Origin: Macrothele yani
Taxonomy: Eukaryota > Arthropoda > Arachnida > Araneae > Macrothelidae
DNA: 64,000 nt
Direction of reading: 5' to 3'
Assembly: GCA_039090855.1 (NCBI GenBank)
Contig: CM077016.1
Location: forward strand, 53,741,936 to 53,805,935
Below, piece by piece: positions 31,935 through 44,000 of the stretch; the first letter of the stretch is position 1; every line of letters starts with the position of its first letter. Position numbers and translations under genes: made by a program. Under the pieces are notes generated by a model. The model saw only the letters and a list, made by a program, of their open reading frames with translations. It did no database searches and had not been told where the DNA came from.

Positions 31935-32245
31935 TTGTATATATATATAACCATAAATATATATGGTTGTACATATACTAACCATACATATGTATGGTTA
32001 GTAGATATAACTTATACTAACTATACATACATCTGGTTAGCATAAACTAATGCGAACTTAAGTTTATACTAACCATATGAACTTGAACTAACTAAAACTA
32101 AACCTGAACTTAAGTTTAAGTTTGGATTTGAGTTTAAGTTTAGTTTTGTTTAGTTTAAGTTCATTTAAACTAACCAAAACTAAACTTAACTTGAACTCAA
32201 AAACTGAAAAAAACAACACTTATGAACTTGAATTTAAGTTCAAGG
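31935..32245. repeat. AT-rich simple repeat
   Basis: Runs of ATATGGTTAGTA-like and TTTAAGTT-like words on both strands. It is the insertion target of the adjoining LINE. Confidence 0.8.
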
Positions 32246-32249
32246 GTTG

Positions 32250-34308
32250 TATATATCATCATCATCATCATTGTCAACCATTATCAATCCACTGCTGGAC
32301 GAAGGTCTCCCCAAGTTTCCTCCACAACGGTCTGTCTTGTGCCAGTCTCCTCCATGTCACCCCTGCATACTTTCGAATTTCATCCACCCATCTCCCATGT
32401 GGTCTTCTTCTGGGTCTTTTCCTGTCCCTTGGAATCCAATCTAAAATTTCGGCTGTCCATCGATGATCTGTCCTTCTGGCAGTATGTCCAGCCCATTGCC
32501 ATTTCAGGGATTTAACTCTGATCATGATGTCTTCCACTCTTGTCATTTTTCGGATCCACGAGTTCCTCTTCTTATCTCTCCTGGTTACACCAAGCATGCA
32601 CCTCTCCATGCTGCTTTGAGTTGTCTGCAGCCTTTGTATGTCTCTTTTAGTTAAGGTCCACGTCTCTGCACCATACGTAAGCACTGGAAGGATGCATTGA
32701 TCAAACACTTTTCTTTTAAGACATAATGGCATATTGCTCTTGAAAATTATGCTGTTTCTTCCAAAAGCTCTCCAGGCAAGTTTTGTACGCCGATTAATTT
32801 CTTCACCAATGTGACCCTCACTTGATATCTGCTGTCCAAGATAAACGTACGTGTCTGTTATCTCCAGCTTTTCTCCATCAATCGATAAATCTTCATTTCT
32901 TGTAAAAGCATTGAACATCACTTTTGTCTTCTGAAAGTTCATTTTTAATCCCACTTCTTTACTCTTGTCAGCAAGTTCCTGGATCATACTCTGCAGCTCT
33001 GATGGGGTAGTTGCAAAAATGACTACGTCATCAGCAAAACGAAGGTGGGTTAGATAATCTCCATTAATCTTTATCCCCTTGTTTTCCCAGCTCAGCGACT
33101 GAAAAACACCCTCCAATGTGGCATTAAAGAGCTTCGGAGATATGGTGTCACCTTGTCTCACTCCCTTTCCAATTTTTATGTGTGTTGTATTTTCAAAAAG
33201 CCTAATCTTTGCACTTGCATTTTCATAGATGTTATTAATAATATTAATGTATGCATCTTCAATACCGCAGGTTTTCAGAGCCATTGTAACTGCTGATGGT
33301 TTCACCGAATCAAAGGCTTTTTCATAATCGATAAAAGCCATGCACAATGGAAGTTCATATTCCCTCGCTCTTTCAATTAGTTCTCTCAGCACGTGGATAT
33401 GATCTATTGTGCTGTAGCCACTCCTGAATCCAGCTTGTTCTCTCGGTTGAGCCATGTCCAGTGTTACCTTCAAGCGATGTGAAAGAACTTTAGTGAAGAT
33501 TTTATAAACTACTGATAGGAGGCTGATAGGTCTGTAGTTTCCGAGATCCTCAATGTCACCTTTCTTATGTAGCAGGATCATTGTAGCGGTGTTCCAATCC
33601 TCAGGAATCTTCCCTTCATTAAGGCATCGAGTGAAAATTTGGGCGAGTACTGTTTCGATTTCTCCACTTGCTTCTTGTATGATGTCTGCAGTAATTCCAT
33701 CTTCTCCTGGAGCTTTTCCTCGCTTCATGTTCTTGATTGCATGTGCAACTTCTGCTGGAAGGACTGGAGGAACTCTGGTACTGGTATCTTTCATGATGTC
33801 TGGAGTGCATATATCATCCCTTTCATATAATTTGGAGTAGAAATCTTTCACTCTTGTCAAAATTTCGCCTCTATTTCTTGTTACAGAACCATCTTCTTTT
33901 CTCAGTGCCATAATCTGTTTCCCTCCCTTACTGAGATGTCCCTTTGCTATCTTTAGGCTTTGGTTGTTTTCAATTGCTTTCCTCACTAGTTCACAGTTGA
34001 ATTTCCTTACGTCTTCAGTGATACTTTTTCGTGTTGTCTTGCATAGCTCTATATATTCCACTTTGGAAGTTACATCTTCTTTAGTTGTCCTCATCACCTC
34101 ATCACTCTTCTTTTTTGCATCAACATTTTGGTTTTTCCTGATAATTTGTTCACATGCAACTTGTTCTTAGACCCAGCTAATTTTGTTGCTGTTTCCATAA
34201 GAGCTTTGGTTACTTTTCTGTTAACTTCAGAGATGTCCACTTCTTCCGATGTTTGGTTACTTTTCTGTTAACTTCAGAGATGTCCACTTCTTCCGAACAT
34301 CGGAAGAA
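32250..34308 (-). mobile_element. RTE-type LINE, 5' truncated
   Basis: The minus-strand reverse-transcriptase half ends in a GATGATGAT microsatellite tail (plus-strand ATCATCATC from 32256), typical of RTE elements. GTATATAT lies at both junctions (about 32249 and 34311), a possible target duplication. The 5' end has a 47-bp tandem duplication (34205-34251, 34252-34298) and a small inverted CTTCTTCCGA hairpin, as seen in aberrant 5' integration. A second copy is at 54727-55733. Confidence 0.88.
32274..34097 (-). pseudogene. RTE LINE reverse transcriptase, truncated ORF
   Basis: 607 open codons. The N-terminal AP endonuclease is missing, so this is a truncated copy although the frame is intact. 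Conserved reverse-transcriptase blocks: KAPGEDGITADII (about 128-140), NYRPISLLSVVYKI (187-200), QAGFRSGYST (221-230), AFIDYEKAFD with a catalytic Asp (254-263), GVRQGDTISPKLFN (312-325) and RFADDVVIF with the catalytic Asp pair (353-361), then the thumb region and a C-terminal region with WAGHTARRTDHRW and basic RDRKRPRRRPHGRW. Just upstream (34100-34170) coding similarity continues in another frame, so a frameshift lies near 34115-34125. Target-primed reverse transcription could be served only if another copy supplies the endonuclease. Confidence 0.9.
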
Positions 34309-34934
34309 GTGTATATATATACTGAACTTAATTACTTGTTTCACCGTTCGGTCTCCAGGCGCGCTCATTTCTCTAGGCTGGAGGTCACAATGTATTGGCT
34401 CATCGGTATATAATACTTGGGGCGACCTTCATACAGCAGTGGACTGAGATTTGTTGATCATGATTATGCAATCGGGGTTCGTGTTGACAAAATCAATGTG
34501 TTAGCCAAGGTTGCAGCGAAATGAAAAAAAAAAAAAAAACTTGAGCCAGGATTTTTATTAATTAGTCAGAAAGCTGTTTAAACAAATAAGATTCCGCATC
34601 CATACTGAATTCTTACAAGTTTATACGCTGTACTCACGTCAAACCTAATTAGAAGACCGATGCCCAGGGGCCGACTGGGACTATCAAATCGATCCAGTTA
34701 TTTTGAATTTTTACCAGCTCTCGTATTTCTATTATATATTAGAGTGACGAGACGGAAATATTGTTTAAATATAAATAGTGATGAGACTGCTTATATTTTT
34801 GACGACAGAAGGTTTTAATATTTTAGTACGGAAAATATTTATAAAACATAAGACGTATAAGATGTTTACTGTAAATCAAAACATAAAGGTGTTTTCTGAC
34901 TATGGCTAATAACACTATTAGGAAGCCCAGTGGT
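34309..34934. other. No recognised feature
   Basis: AT-rich, with an A-run near 34523-34539. Confidence 0.45.
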
Positions 34935-35329
34935 ACTTTCGAAGTACTTCTGAAGTGTTACGTGTATCATTCCACAGCAATTGCAGTCGGGATTACGGCA
35001 CCTGTAGTGGGGTGAAGTACGTTGCCGGCGGGGTTTCACCTTTTAGGCAGTAGCTGTCCGTAGTCTAAAATACAAACCGTTATATCCTCAGCTGAGGATA
35101 TAACTGACAGAATCGACACAGCTGAGGATATAGCTGAATGAAGGTCAGAAAACTATCGACATAGCTGAAGTTATAACTGACAGGTCTGAAAATTATCGAC
35201 GCAGCCGAGGTTAAAACTGACAGAGAATCAAAAATCTGTCGCATAGTGACAGACGGAGAGCCACGGTCTAAAACGTAAATAAACCCGCCGACAAGAGCGG
35301 CGAAAGGATGCACGTAACACTTCGAAAGT
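34935..35329. mobile_element. Possible MITE with inverted ends
   Basis: ACTTTCGAAG plus GAAGTGTTACGTG on the left (34935-34964) and the inverted CACGTAACACTTCGAAAGT on the right (35311-35329). Inside are three loose copies of a word like ATAGCTGA-GGTTATAACTGACAG (35080-35230) and a perfect 26-bp palindrome at 35079-35104 centred on CAGCTG. No clear target duplication. Confidence 0.45.
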
Positions 35330-35424
35330 CTAGGCAGTGCAAATTATTTAAGGAAATACGGCGTTCTCCAAATTTTAGTCGCGTATAGTAATGCAGGTTT
35401 CGAGACTTCGTTTGCCAGACTGAG

Positions 35425-35595
35425 ACACCACAGTTAGTAACTCATGCGGCTATGAGCGGTCGTCCGTCGCTAATTTAAGTTCACGGGTTTAGGTGGGGAA
35501 GGGGGACAGTGCAATCGGATAAGACTCAACTGGGTTCAGGATACAACTTGAGCGAAAGGTCAGGAGCCAGCGCCTTAGACTTCTCGGCTACCGAG
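35425..35595 (-). mobile_element. Old SINE copy
   Basis: Decayed body (GCGGTCGTCCGTCGCTAATTT) and head end (AGCGCCTTAGAC). A young SINE inserted at its edge. Confidence 0.65.
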
Positions 35596-35607
35596 GAGGT
35601 CAGTCCT

Positions 35608-35833
35608 GCCGCCTCGGTGGCGCAGTGGTCTAAGCGATGGCCTCTGATCATTCGTCCGAACGGGGTCCGGGTTCGAATCCCGGTGAGGCATGGATGTTGT
35701 GTTTGTCTTACGGCACTGGCTCTCTCCCTTCCCTGGAACCAGTGACCGTAAATTAGGGACGGGCGACTGCTTATAGCCCATTGAGTTGCTCACGGTGGTC
35801 GTTAAACCTCCAATCAAAAAAAAAAAAAAAAAA
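35608..35833 (+). mobile_element. tRNA-headed SINE, full length
   Basis: Intact boxes, poly(A), target duplication GGTCAGTCC at 35598 and 35834. Confidence 0.94.
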
Positions 35834-36056
35834 GGTCAGTCCACCTTCTTTGTAGCTCAGTACGACTGCAGTAAATGACTCACGAAGTTATACATAACTG
35901 AAAGAAAATAAAACAATCGTGAACGAAGGCTGAAATTATAATGTAACCGAAAAAGCTTTTAGCCACATTTAAACGCTGTATTTTAGTGCGGCTCAAAAAA
36001 ATTATAGCCCCTAATTAAAGGTTATATGGCCAAATCTACCTTGCAAATACCCATAG

Positions 36057-36277
36057 GCCGCCCCGGTGGCGCAGTGGTCTAAGGCGTTGGCCTCTGATCA
36101 TTCGTCCGTAAGGGGTCCGGGTTTGAATCCCGGTCAGGCATGGATGTTGTGTTTGTCTTACGGCACTGGCTCTCTCCCTTCCCTGGAACCAGTGACCCTA
36201 AATTAGGGACGGGCGATTGCTTATAGCCCATTGAGTTGCTCACGGCGGTCGTTAAACCTCCAATCAAAAAAAAAAAA
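36057..36277 (+). mobile_element. tRNA-headed SINE, full length
   Basis: GTAAGG/GTCAGG subfamily; 11-bp target duplication AATACCCATAG at 36046-36056 and 36278-36288. Confidence 0.94.
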
Positions 36278-36682
36278 AATACCCATAGGCGGCCGGTGGG
36301 GAACTTGGGATGGCTACGCTCCTTTAAAATACATAAAGCTTCTCTCCAAAGATTTATTATTGCAGTCGGGAAGGGAATTTCAACAGAGACTGAAGCCCCC
36401 CTCCAAATCTGTAACCAAGCTCCTCCAATGCAAAACACCTGGCGATATCTGATTAAATTTAACTCATTTCTTTAAATTTTAGGGAAATCATGACAGTCTG
36501 GGAAAAATTTGATCATTCAAATGCCCGTTCCTGTTTTTTCCGTAATAAGAAACTGCTAAAAAACGGGATGTATTGCTTGAAACAAGGAGTATATTTACTG
36601 CAGTAAACAGATACCCGTTGCTGTTGTATCGTCTCTGTAGAGAGACAGCGGATATGTTACTTGAGGAAGGGAAAGGTAGGAG

Positions 36683-36890
36683 TGCTGTTCTGGTGGCGAA
36701 GTGGTCAACGCGCTGGCCTCTGACCATTCGTCCGAGATGGGTCCGGGTTCAAATCCTGGCGAGGCATAGATGTTGTTTGTCTTACGGTACTGGATCTCTC
36801 CATTCCCTGGAAGCAGTGGCCCTAAATTAGGGACGGGCGACTGCTTTATAACCTATAGAATTGTTCACCGTGGTCGCAAACCCCCCCCTT
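36683..36890 (+). mobile_element. tRNA-headed SINE, diverged
   Basis: GGTGGCGAAGTGGTCAACGC head, B box GGTTCAAATCC, ending in a C-run. Confidence 0.85.
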
Positions 36891-37204
36891 CCCCCCACCC
36901 AATAATAAAAGAAGGCAGGAAGAGAGAAATTGTTTAAACATTTGAATGACACCAGCCCATAGGCGCCCATTTTGAAAATTATTGGGGATCCGGGAAATAT
37001 TCAGTTTGTCTAATGTGCAACGCAGAAGGAGAAATGTGCTGTGAATGAAATTTATTAAAAACGAACCATCCATGGATTTTTCAAGGAGTTCAGTTTAATT
37101 ACAGTTTTATTTAAGGAAGTGATCGGGCAATTCAGACAGTCTGAAATGCTTAAAAAAAAAGCAAAGAAATGTCAGTTAATTGCTGAAAAGTACAGTACTG
37201 TATT
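36891..37204. other. AT-rich DNA
   Basis: No recognised feature. Confidence 0.45.
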
Positions 37205-37446
37205 GCCGCCCTGGTGGCGCAGTGGTCTAAGCGATGGCTTCTGATCATTCGTCCGAGATGGGTCCAGGTTCGAATCACCTGGTAAGGCATCTATGTTGTT
37301 TGTCATACGGCATTGGCGGCTCTCTTCTCCCTTCCTTGGACTCAGTGGCCCTAAATTAGGACTGGGCGACTGCTTATAGCCCATTGAGTTGCTCACGGTG
37401 GTTGTTAAACCCTCAATAAAAAAATAAAAAAAAATAAATAAAAAAA
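37205..37446 (+). mobile_element. tRNA-headed SINE
   Basis: Slightly diverged body, A-rich tail. ACAGTACTGTATT on the left and ACAGTATTGTATT on the right form a target duplication with one change. Confidence 0.9.
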
Positions 37447-37574
37447 GACAGTATTGTATTTCCTAGACATTTATTTCATTTATATTGGTTTCATAAGAGC
37501 AGTAACATTATTACAATTTTACGCCTAGACTCGGTTTTCGTCACCTGAATATTTATTTGCATAGAAAAGGCTTG

Positions 37575-37804
37575 AGGCCACCCCTGTGACGCAGTGGTCT
37601 AAGCGCTGCATTATGATCATTCGTCCGTGAAGGGTCCAGGTTGGAATCCCAGTGAGGCTTGGATATTGTATTTGTCTTACGCCACTGGCTCTCTCCCCCT
37701 TTCCTGGAACCAGAGTAATTAAATTAGGGGCGGGCGACTGCTTATAGCCCATCGAGTTGCTCACGGCGGTCGTACCTTTAATTAAACAAAAAAAAAAAAA
37801 AAAA
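37575..37804 (+). mobile_element. tRNA-headed SINE
   Basis: Diverged head (GGTTGGAATCCC B box), long A tail. AAAAGGCTTG (37565) and AAAAGGATTG (37802) flank it. Confidence 0.88.
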
Positions 37805-37811
37805 AGGATTG

Positions 37812-38468
37812 GCTTATTTTTTTTTAAATCAAGGAAAATATTTTTCTTCGTTGAGCACATTTCGTTCGTTTAATGAATTCGTCTGCAATTTCGTCGTTCA
37901 CGATTCTTGAGGCGATTTTTCGATGTGTGTGCAGAATGACCATATTTTTTATAAGGAGGGTTTGTGCAATGGTTGATCTGGTATACGATTCAACACGTCG
38001 AAGGCTTAAAAACGATCTCTCTGCTGTACAGGACAGACACTGGTATAGTGAAAATTATTCGAACACATTTATCAAACTTCGGTATCATATAAGTTCGGAA
38101 TACGTCTTTTAGGAAGAAATTTAAAACGTCATCAAAATCGCAGATTTCGCGAGAGCGAAATGGCAGAAAACACAGAACTGTAAATAACCAGTTTTTTCTC
38201 ATCCGTATCGTTCGCGACACAGATGGATTGCCCAATGACAAATTTCTCTTAAATGAAGAAGCTTAAAATTTGAAAAGAATAGAGAAGCACTGCCGAATTG
38301 AAGCAGCGCCAATTCTGGAACGCAAGCAGGACGAAAGATCATCCAAAATTTCGTAAAATAAAATGTTTTTTTGCAGAATTAAACCGAAATTCCTCGAACA
38401 TGTCGCTGGCAGTGAAGCTGTAGCTCATCTAATTTCAGTTTATCCACTCTTGTCTCCCAAATATTTTT
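37812..38468. other. No recognised feature
   Basis: Short frames on both strands (37873-38112, 38241-37990) lack family motifs. Confidence 0.4.
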
Positions 38469-38693
38469 GCCGCCCCAGTGGTGCAGTGGTCAAAGCCATG
38501 GCTTCTGATCGTTCGGCCGAAAGGGGCCCGGGCTCGAATCCCGGTGAGGCATGGATGTCGTGTTTGTCTTAAGGCACTGTCTCTTTCCCTTCCCTGGAGC
38601 CAGTGACCCTATCAGGGACGGGCGACTGCTGATTCAGGGTCACAAATCAGCCCATTGAGTTGCTTACGGTGGTCGTTAAACCTCCAATCAAAA
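38469..38693 (+). mobile_element. tRNA-headed SINE
   Basis: Full head with GGCTCGAATCCC B box and body with a small internal duplication (GATTCAGGGTCACAAATC near 38631). Abuts the TA of the next Tc1. Confidence 0.9.
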
Positions 38694-38705
38694 GAAATAT
38701 ATATA

Positions 38706-40106
38706 CACTACTGGCCACCCAAAATGCAACACCAACAAGGACACGAGATAGCAAAGCCAGATTTACTGGACACATAACAACAGATACAAAGATGAAACGA
38801 TTGAGCTTACAGGCCCGTGCGACTTGCGGAACACGCAGACATCAATAGTTCGTGTGGCGTCCATGGCTGGCAATAACGGCCACTACACGACGCGGAATCG
38901 AACGAAAGAGGCTTTGGATGTGGGCTTGGGGTATGTCGGTCCACGTTGCTTCCACACGTTGCCACAGTTCCTCAGGCGTAGCCGCGGGTGGTGCTTGCCG
39001 GGCCACTCGGTTGCTGATCAGTGACCAAACGTGTTCGATGGGCGACATATCGGGAGAACCACGGAAGCAGTGACTCCTGGTGGGCCGTGAAGAATTGTTG
39101 CACGATGCGTGCCATGTGCGGGCGCGCATTGTCCTATTGAAACGTGGCCGCTGGCAGGTCCTGCAGGTAAGAGAGGACTACAGGCTCCAAAACGTCGGAG
39201 ATGTAGCGGTGGCTGTTAAGTGTATCGGCGATTCGTACCAGAGGGGTGCGGGTGTCATATCCAATTGCGCCCCAAACCATAACGCCAGGCGACGGACCGG
39301 TATGGCGATGCATAATGCAGGCGTCATACAGTCTCTCGCCGCGGTGCCGCCACACGCGGATCCGACCATCGTGGTGTTGCAGACAGAAGCGGGATTCGTC
39401 GGAGAAGACAATGTCTTGCCATTCCGTAGTCCAGGTGCGGCGTTCAACGGCCCGCTGCCGCCGCATTCGCCGGTGGCGTAACGTCAGTGGTAATCGGAGC
39501 AATGGGCACCATGTGACAAGTCCCCGCTCCTGCAGACGACGTCGAACGGTACGTGCTGACACAGGTTGTTGCGCAACACACCCGAATTCCTGCGCTAACG
39601 TTCGTGATGTGGCGGTGCGAGCCGTCAATGCCCGCGGCACAACATGCCGGTGCTCTCGTTCGGTGGTGTGCCGCGGCTGCGGCAATCGCTCACGTCTGTC
39701 CGTCCGTCCCTCCTGCACCCACCGAATCCGTACTCGCCTCACTGTGGCTTGATGTCGTCCCACACGGGCGCCGATGTCTCGGTACGATAAACCGCTGTCG
39801 CGATAAGCCACTATTCGTCCTCTGTCGAACTCCGAAACGTACTGAAATGACTGCCGTATTCTGCGACGAGGCATCAGGAAGCTTCCCACGCACAGGCCCG
39901 GCATCACAACACACTTCCACTACTTACACCCCGCCTTCTGTGCACCCTTGTTATGGTGCTTCTCCGTGGCGTGCCGGGCTCACATGATTTGCATATGCTC
40001 TGCAATGCTAATCGTTTCCATGTCCTCTCGCGGGCGACGCATGCTGCGAATTTCAGGCCAATCGGATGCTTCCTTCTTGGTGTTGCATTTTGGGTGGGCA
40101 GCAGTG
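38706..40106 (-). mobile_element. Tc1-like transposon
   Basis: Inverted ends CACTACTGGCCACCCAAAAT (38706) and, reversed at 40106, CACTGCTGCCCACCCAAAAT; TA on both sides (38704-38705, 40107-40108). 1401 bp. GC-richer than its surroundings. Confidence 0.93.
38842..39874 (-). pseudogene. Tc1-like transposase, one stop and one frameshift
   Basis: Start taken at the methionine at 39874 because it begins the basic Tc1 N-terminus (MPRRRIRQSFQYVSEFDRGR). Then helix-turn-helix LSYRDIGARVGRHQATVRR, a GRP-like linker, QDIVFSDESRFCL with the first Asp, VMVWGAIGYDTRT, and the second-Asp block, where Gln-Gln-Asp-Asn reads Gln-stop-Asp-Asn (TAG at about 39131-39133). Near 39066 a frameshift separates LLPWFS from SPDMSPIEHVWS (catalytic Glu). 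The C-terminus IPRRVVAVIASHGRHTNY ends at 38842. Two lesions, otherwise well preserved. Large plus-strand frames here are shadows. Confidence 0.9.
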
Positions 40107-40361
40107 TATATATACTTTTATATTCTTTTCGAACGTTTTGAATCTTAGTGTTTAAAGAATTAAGCATAGCAATTACTTTCTGAAATGAAAGTGATATTTT
40201 TTGAAGAAACTGAAGTACAGTTTTGGAGGGAGGTCTTGGGACAATCAATCAGTCAGAAATTTCTGTACAAACTTTGATAAAAACTGGTAAATGGGAACTG
40301 AACAACGAAAAACATTGTATGCACATCCGCACGTATGATACACGTATTACGAAAAAACCCC

Positions 40362-40572
40362 GCCGCCCCGGTGGCGCAGTGGTCTAAGCGATGACTTCTG
40401 GTCATTCGTCCGGAATTGGTCCTGGTTCGAACCCCGGTGAGACATGGATGTTGTCTGTCTTACGGTGCTGGCTTTATCCCTTCCCTGGAATCAGTGGCCT
40501 GAAATTAGGGACGGGCGACTGCTTATCGCCCACTAAGTTGCTCACGGTGGTCGTTAAACCTCTAAAAATAAA
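40362..40572 (+). mobile_element. tRNA-headed SINE
   Basis: Complete head and body, short A-rich end. Confidence 0.92.
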
Positions 40573-40576
40573 AAAT

Positions 40577-41118
40577 TGCCTGAAATATTGGAGATTCGAG
40601 GAACTACATTATTGGAAGTTCAAAAAGTGTGTCGAGCCCACAAAGTTGGCGCCTACGCAGCAGCCAGTTTTGCTGGAGAGGTGCACATAGAATTTCTTTT
40701 TCTAAGAAGAGCTGTCATTCAGCCGCCGGCAGCAGTCCTTAGAGCCACGTGGCACCAGCACGCATCCAGAATTTCTGTTATTGGGGGTGGGTGGGGGGCA
40801 GAATAATTGCCCGAGTGTGTGTGTAGTACATATATTGTTTTTATAATTCCATGAGCTCGTAGAAAGAGCTATATCTTCACATCTTTGTAGAGTTGTTTAA
40901 AATTTTACGAAATAACTTCTTGCTTTTAATGGTAACCAATCCTTACGTATAAATTTTGTGCACTGTTTATCTACTTACAGGTAATTCAGTTAATGTTAGT
41001 AATTTTGTGAGAGACTATTTTAAACCATTTTTCACCTTTAAACTACTAAACTCGATCTGTCAAACTACTTTTCATCTTTCACTCTCCATTATGCTACATC
41101 AAGTCATAAACATGCCGC
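40577..41118. other. No recognised feature
   Basis: No coding or repeat identity. Confidence 0.45.
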
Positions 41119-41337
41119 GCCGCCCCGGTGGCGCAGTGGTCTAAGCGATGGCCTCTGATCATTCATCCGAAAGGGGACCGGGTTCGAATCCCGGTGAGGC
41201 ATAGATGTTGTGTTTGTCTTACGGCACTGGCTCTCTCCTTCCCTGGAACCAGTGACCCTAAATTAGGGATGGGCTACTGCTCATAGCCCACTGAGTTGCT
41301 CACAATGGTTGTTAAACCCCCAATAAAAAAAAAAAAA
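41119..41337 (+). mobile_element. tRNA-headed SINE (recombination parent 1)
   Basis: CGAAAGG/GTGAGG-type head. Its distinctive 3' half (GGGCTACTGCTCATAGCCCA, CACAATGGTTGTTAAACCCC) also appears in the copy at 42393. Confidence 0.95.
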
Positions 41338-41346
41338 ACATCAATT

Positions 41347-41569
41347 AAATAGTTTTTTTTTTATTGGAGGTTTAACGATCACCGTGAGCAACTCAATGGG
41401 CTATAAGCAGTCGCCCGTCCCTGATTTAGGATCACTGGTTCCAGGGAAGGGAGAGAGCCAGTGCCGTAAGACAAACACAACATCCATGCCTCGCCGGGAT
41501 TCGAACCCGGACCCCGTTCGGACGAATGATCAGAGGCCATCGCTTAGACTACTGCGCCACCGGGGCGGC
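41347..41569 (-). mobile_element. tRNA-headed SINE
   Basis: Tail-to-tail with the SINE at 41119, separated by about 15 bp. Probable target duplication AATAGTTT. Confidence 0.93.
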
Positions 41570-42392
41570 TTCAATAGTTTGCAAAAGCTCATGTTTAAAT
41601 GCACTGTTTATTTATTATTCAAGCGTAACTTTTTGCGCTACTGCAAAAAACTCTACAAGATGCAAATTTAAAATTTACACGTGGGGGGGGGGGGTACCTC
41701 CGGACACCCAGGCCCCTCTCCCAGGATACGTGCGTGCTGTGATGGCTCGGGTTATTCGTGAAACATTTGAATGGCCTTTTCTTTTTCTACTCCATATCTG
41801 CAACCTTGTAAAGATAAAGGGAATTCGCCTGGAATCTAAACAGTTTTATTTTTGGTTCACCGTCTCTTGTTTGAATCTCATTTGGCGAATGCATAACGAC
41901 CGCGCTTGTTAAACATGGCAAGCAAGTCGCTCTCTGTAAACACTAACTATTGCAGACTGAGTGTATTTTCAGAACTATTTATTACCTTGCGGAAGTCATT
42001 TTAATTCATGTAGCACCCAGCTTAATATGTTTAGAAAGTTGCCTCTGTATGTTAAGCTTACATACGTGGAGGGTTTGTTGATAAACATGATGTTTTATCA
42101 TACTTAACGATGAAAAATTACAGGATCGCAGAATTGATTTCTTCACTTTTGACCTTGCCACAGACTGACGCTGTTAGCGATGCGCAAAAGATTATCACCC
42201 GAAGAAAGATCACCTATTAGTTTATTATCACCAATTGGACTTGATTTGTTGTTCAGATAAGAGATTCAAAAATCTATCGCGAATTCCAGTTTATAGCAGT
42301 GGCAGCTGGTTTATCATGTACTCTACGCACCCTTTTCCACGAGATTAACGAGAAATTTTACAATTAAAGCTATGTGAGTGAGAAGATAGTAT

Positions 42393-42615
42393 GCCGCCCC
42401 GGTGGCGCAGTGGTCTAAGGCGCTGGCCTCTGATCATTCGTCCGTAAGGGGTCCGGGTTCGAATCCCGGTCAGGCATGGATGTTGTGTTTGTCTTACGGC
42501 ACTGGCTCTCTCCCTTCCCTGGAACCAGTGACCCTAAATTAGGGATGGGCTACTGCTCATAGCCCACTGAGTTGCTCACAATGGTTGTTAAACCCCCAAT
42601 AAAAAAAAAAAAAAA
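42393..42615 (+). mobile_element. Chimeric SINE at the duplication junction
   Basis: The 5' half matches the SINE at 43671 (AAGGCGCTGGCC, CGTAAGG, GTCAGG) and the 3' half matches the SINE at 41119 (GGGCTACTGCTCATAGCCCA). Its left flank AGATAGTAT has no partner on the right. Confidence 0.93.
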
Positions 42616-42630
42616 ACATCAATTAAATAG

Positions 42631-42850
42631 TTTTTTTTTTTTTATTGGAGGTTTAACGATCACCGTGAGCAACTCAATGGGCTATAAGCAGTCGCCCGTC
42701 CCTGATTTAGGATCACTGGTTCCAGGGAAGGGAGAGAGCCAGTGCCGTAAGACAAACACAACATCCATGCCTCGCCGGGATTCGAACCCGGACCCCGTTC
42801 GGACGAATGATCAGAGGCCATCGCTTAGACTACTGCGCCACCGGGGCGGC
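42631..42850 (-). mobile_element. tRNA-headed SINE (duplicate of 41347-41569)
   Basis: Identical copy carried along by the tandem duplication. Confidence 0.93.
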
Positions 42851-43670
42851 TTCAATAGTTTGCAAAAGCTCATGTTTAAATGCACTGTTTATTTATTATT
42901 CAAGCGTAACTTTTTGCGCTACTGCAAAAACTCTACAAGATGCAAATTTAAAATTTACACGTGGGGGGGGGGTACCTCCGGACACCCAGGCCCCTCTCCC
43001 AGGATACGTGCGTGCTGTGATGGCTCGGGTTATTCGTGAAACATTTGAATGGCCTTTTCTTTTTCTACTCCATATCTGCAACCTTGTAAAGATAAAGGGA
43101 ATTCGCCTGGAATCTAAACAGTTTTATTTTTGGTTCACCGTCTCTTGTTTGAATCTCATTTGGCGAATGCATAACGACCGCGCTTGTTAAACATGGCAAG
43201 CAAGTCGCTCTCTGTAAACACTAACTATTGCAGACTGAGTGTATTTTCAGAACTATTTATTACCTTGCGGAAGTCATTTTAATTCATGTAGCACCCAGCT
43301 TAATATGTTTAGAAAGTTGCCTCTGTATGTTAAGCTTACATACGTGGAGGGTTTGTTGATAAACATGATGTTTTATCATACTTAACGATGAAAAATTACA
43401 GGATCGCAGAATTGATTTCTTCACTTTTGACCTTGCCACAGACTGACGCTGTTAGCGATGCGCAAAAGATTATCACCCGAAGAAAGATCACCTATTAGTT
43501 TATTATCACCAATTGGACTTGATTTGTTGTTCAGATAAGAGATTCAAAAATCTATCGCGAATTCCAGTTTATAGCAGTGGCAGCTGGTTTATCATGTACT
43601 CTACGCACCCTTTTCCACGAGATTAACGAGAAATTTTACAATTAAAGCTATGTGAGTGAGAAGATAGTAT

Positions 43671-43888
43671 GCCGCCCCGGTGGCGCAGTGGTCTAAGGCG
43701 CTGGCCTCTGATCATTCGTCCGTAAGGGGTCCGGGTTCGAATCCCGGTCAGGCATGGATGGTGTGTTTGTCTTACGGCACTGGCTCTCGCCCTTCCCTGG
43801 AACCAGTGACCCTAAATTAGGGATGGGCGACTGCTTATAGACCATTGAGTTGCTCACGGTGGTCGTTAAACCTCCAATAAAAAAAAAA
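43671..43888 (+). mobile_element. tRNA-headed SINE (recombination parent 2)
   Basis: Perfect target duplication AGATAGTAT at 43662-43670 and 43889-43897. Confidence 0.95.
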
Positions 43889-44000
43889 AGATAGTATTGA
43901 AAACATATTGATTTAATACATTCACATTATTATGTTTTCTGAAGAGCAATATTACGGCAGCGAAAACATCACGCGTTTCCTTGGAGTTAAACGTTCAAGG

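Larger units (their letters stand above)
41338..43670 (+). repeat. Tandem duplication of about 1.28 kb
   Basis: 41338-42392 recurs at 42616-43670 with only length changes in homopolymers. Each unit holds a reverse SINE followed by about 820 bp of unrecognised sequence. The duplicated 127/128-codon frames are part of this unit and have no family motif. The junction is a chimeric SINE at 42393. Confidence 0.95.

Noticed and set aside
41526..41912. Duplicated 127/128-codon frames at 41526-41912 and 42807-43190
   Set aside because: Duplicated only because the whole 1.28-kb segment is; starts inside a SINE and has no family motif.
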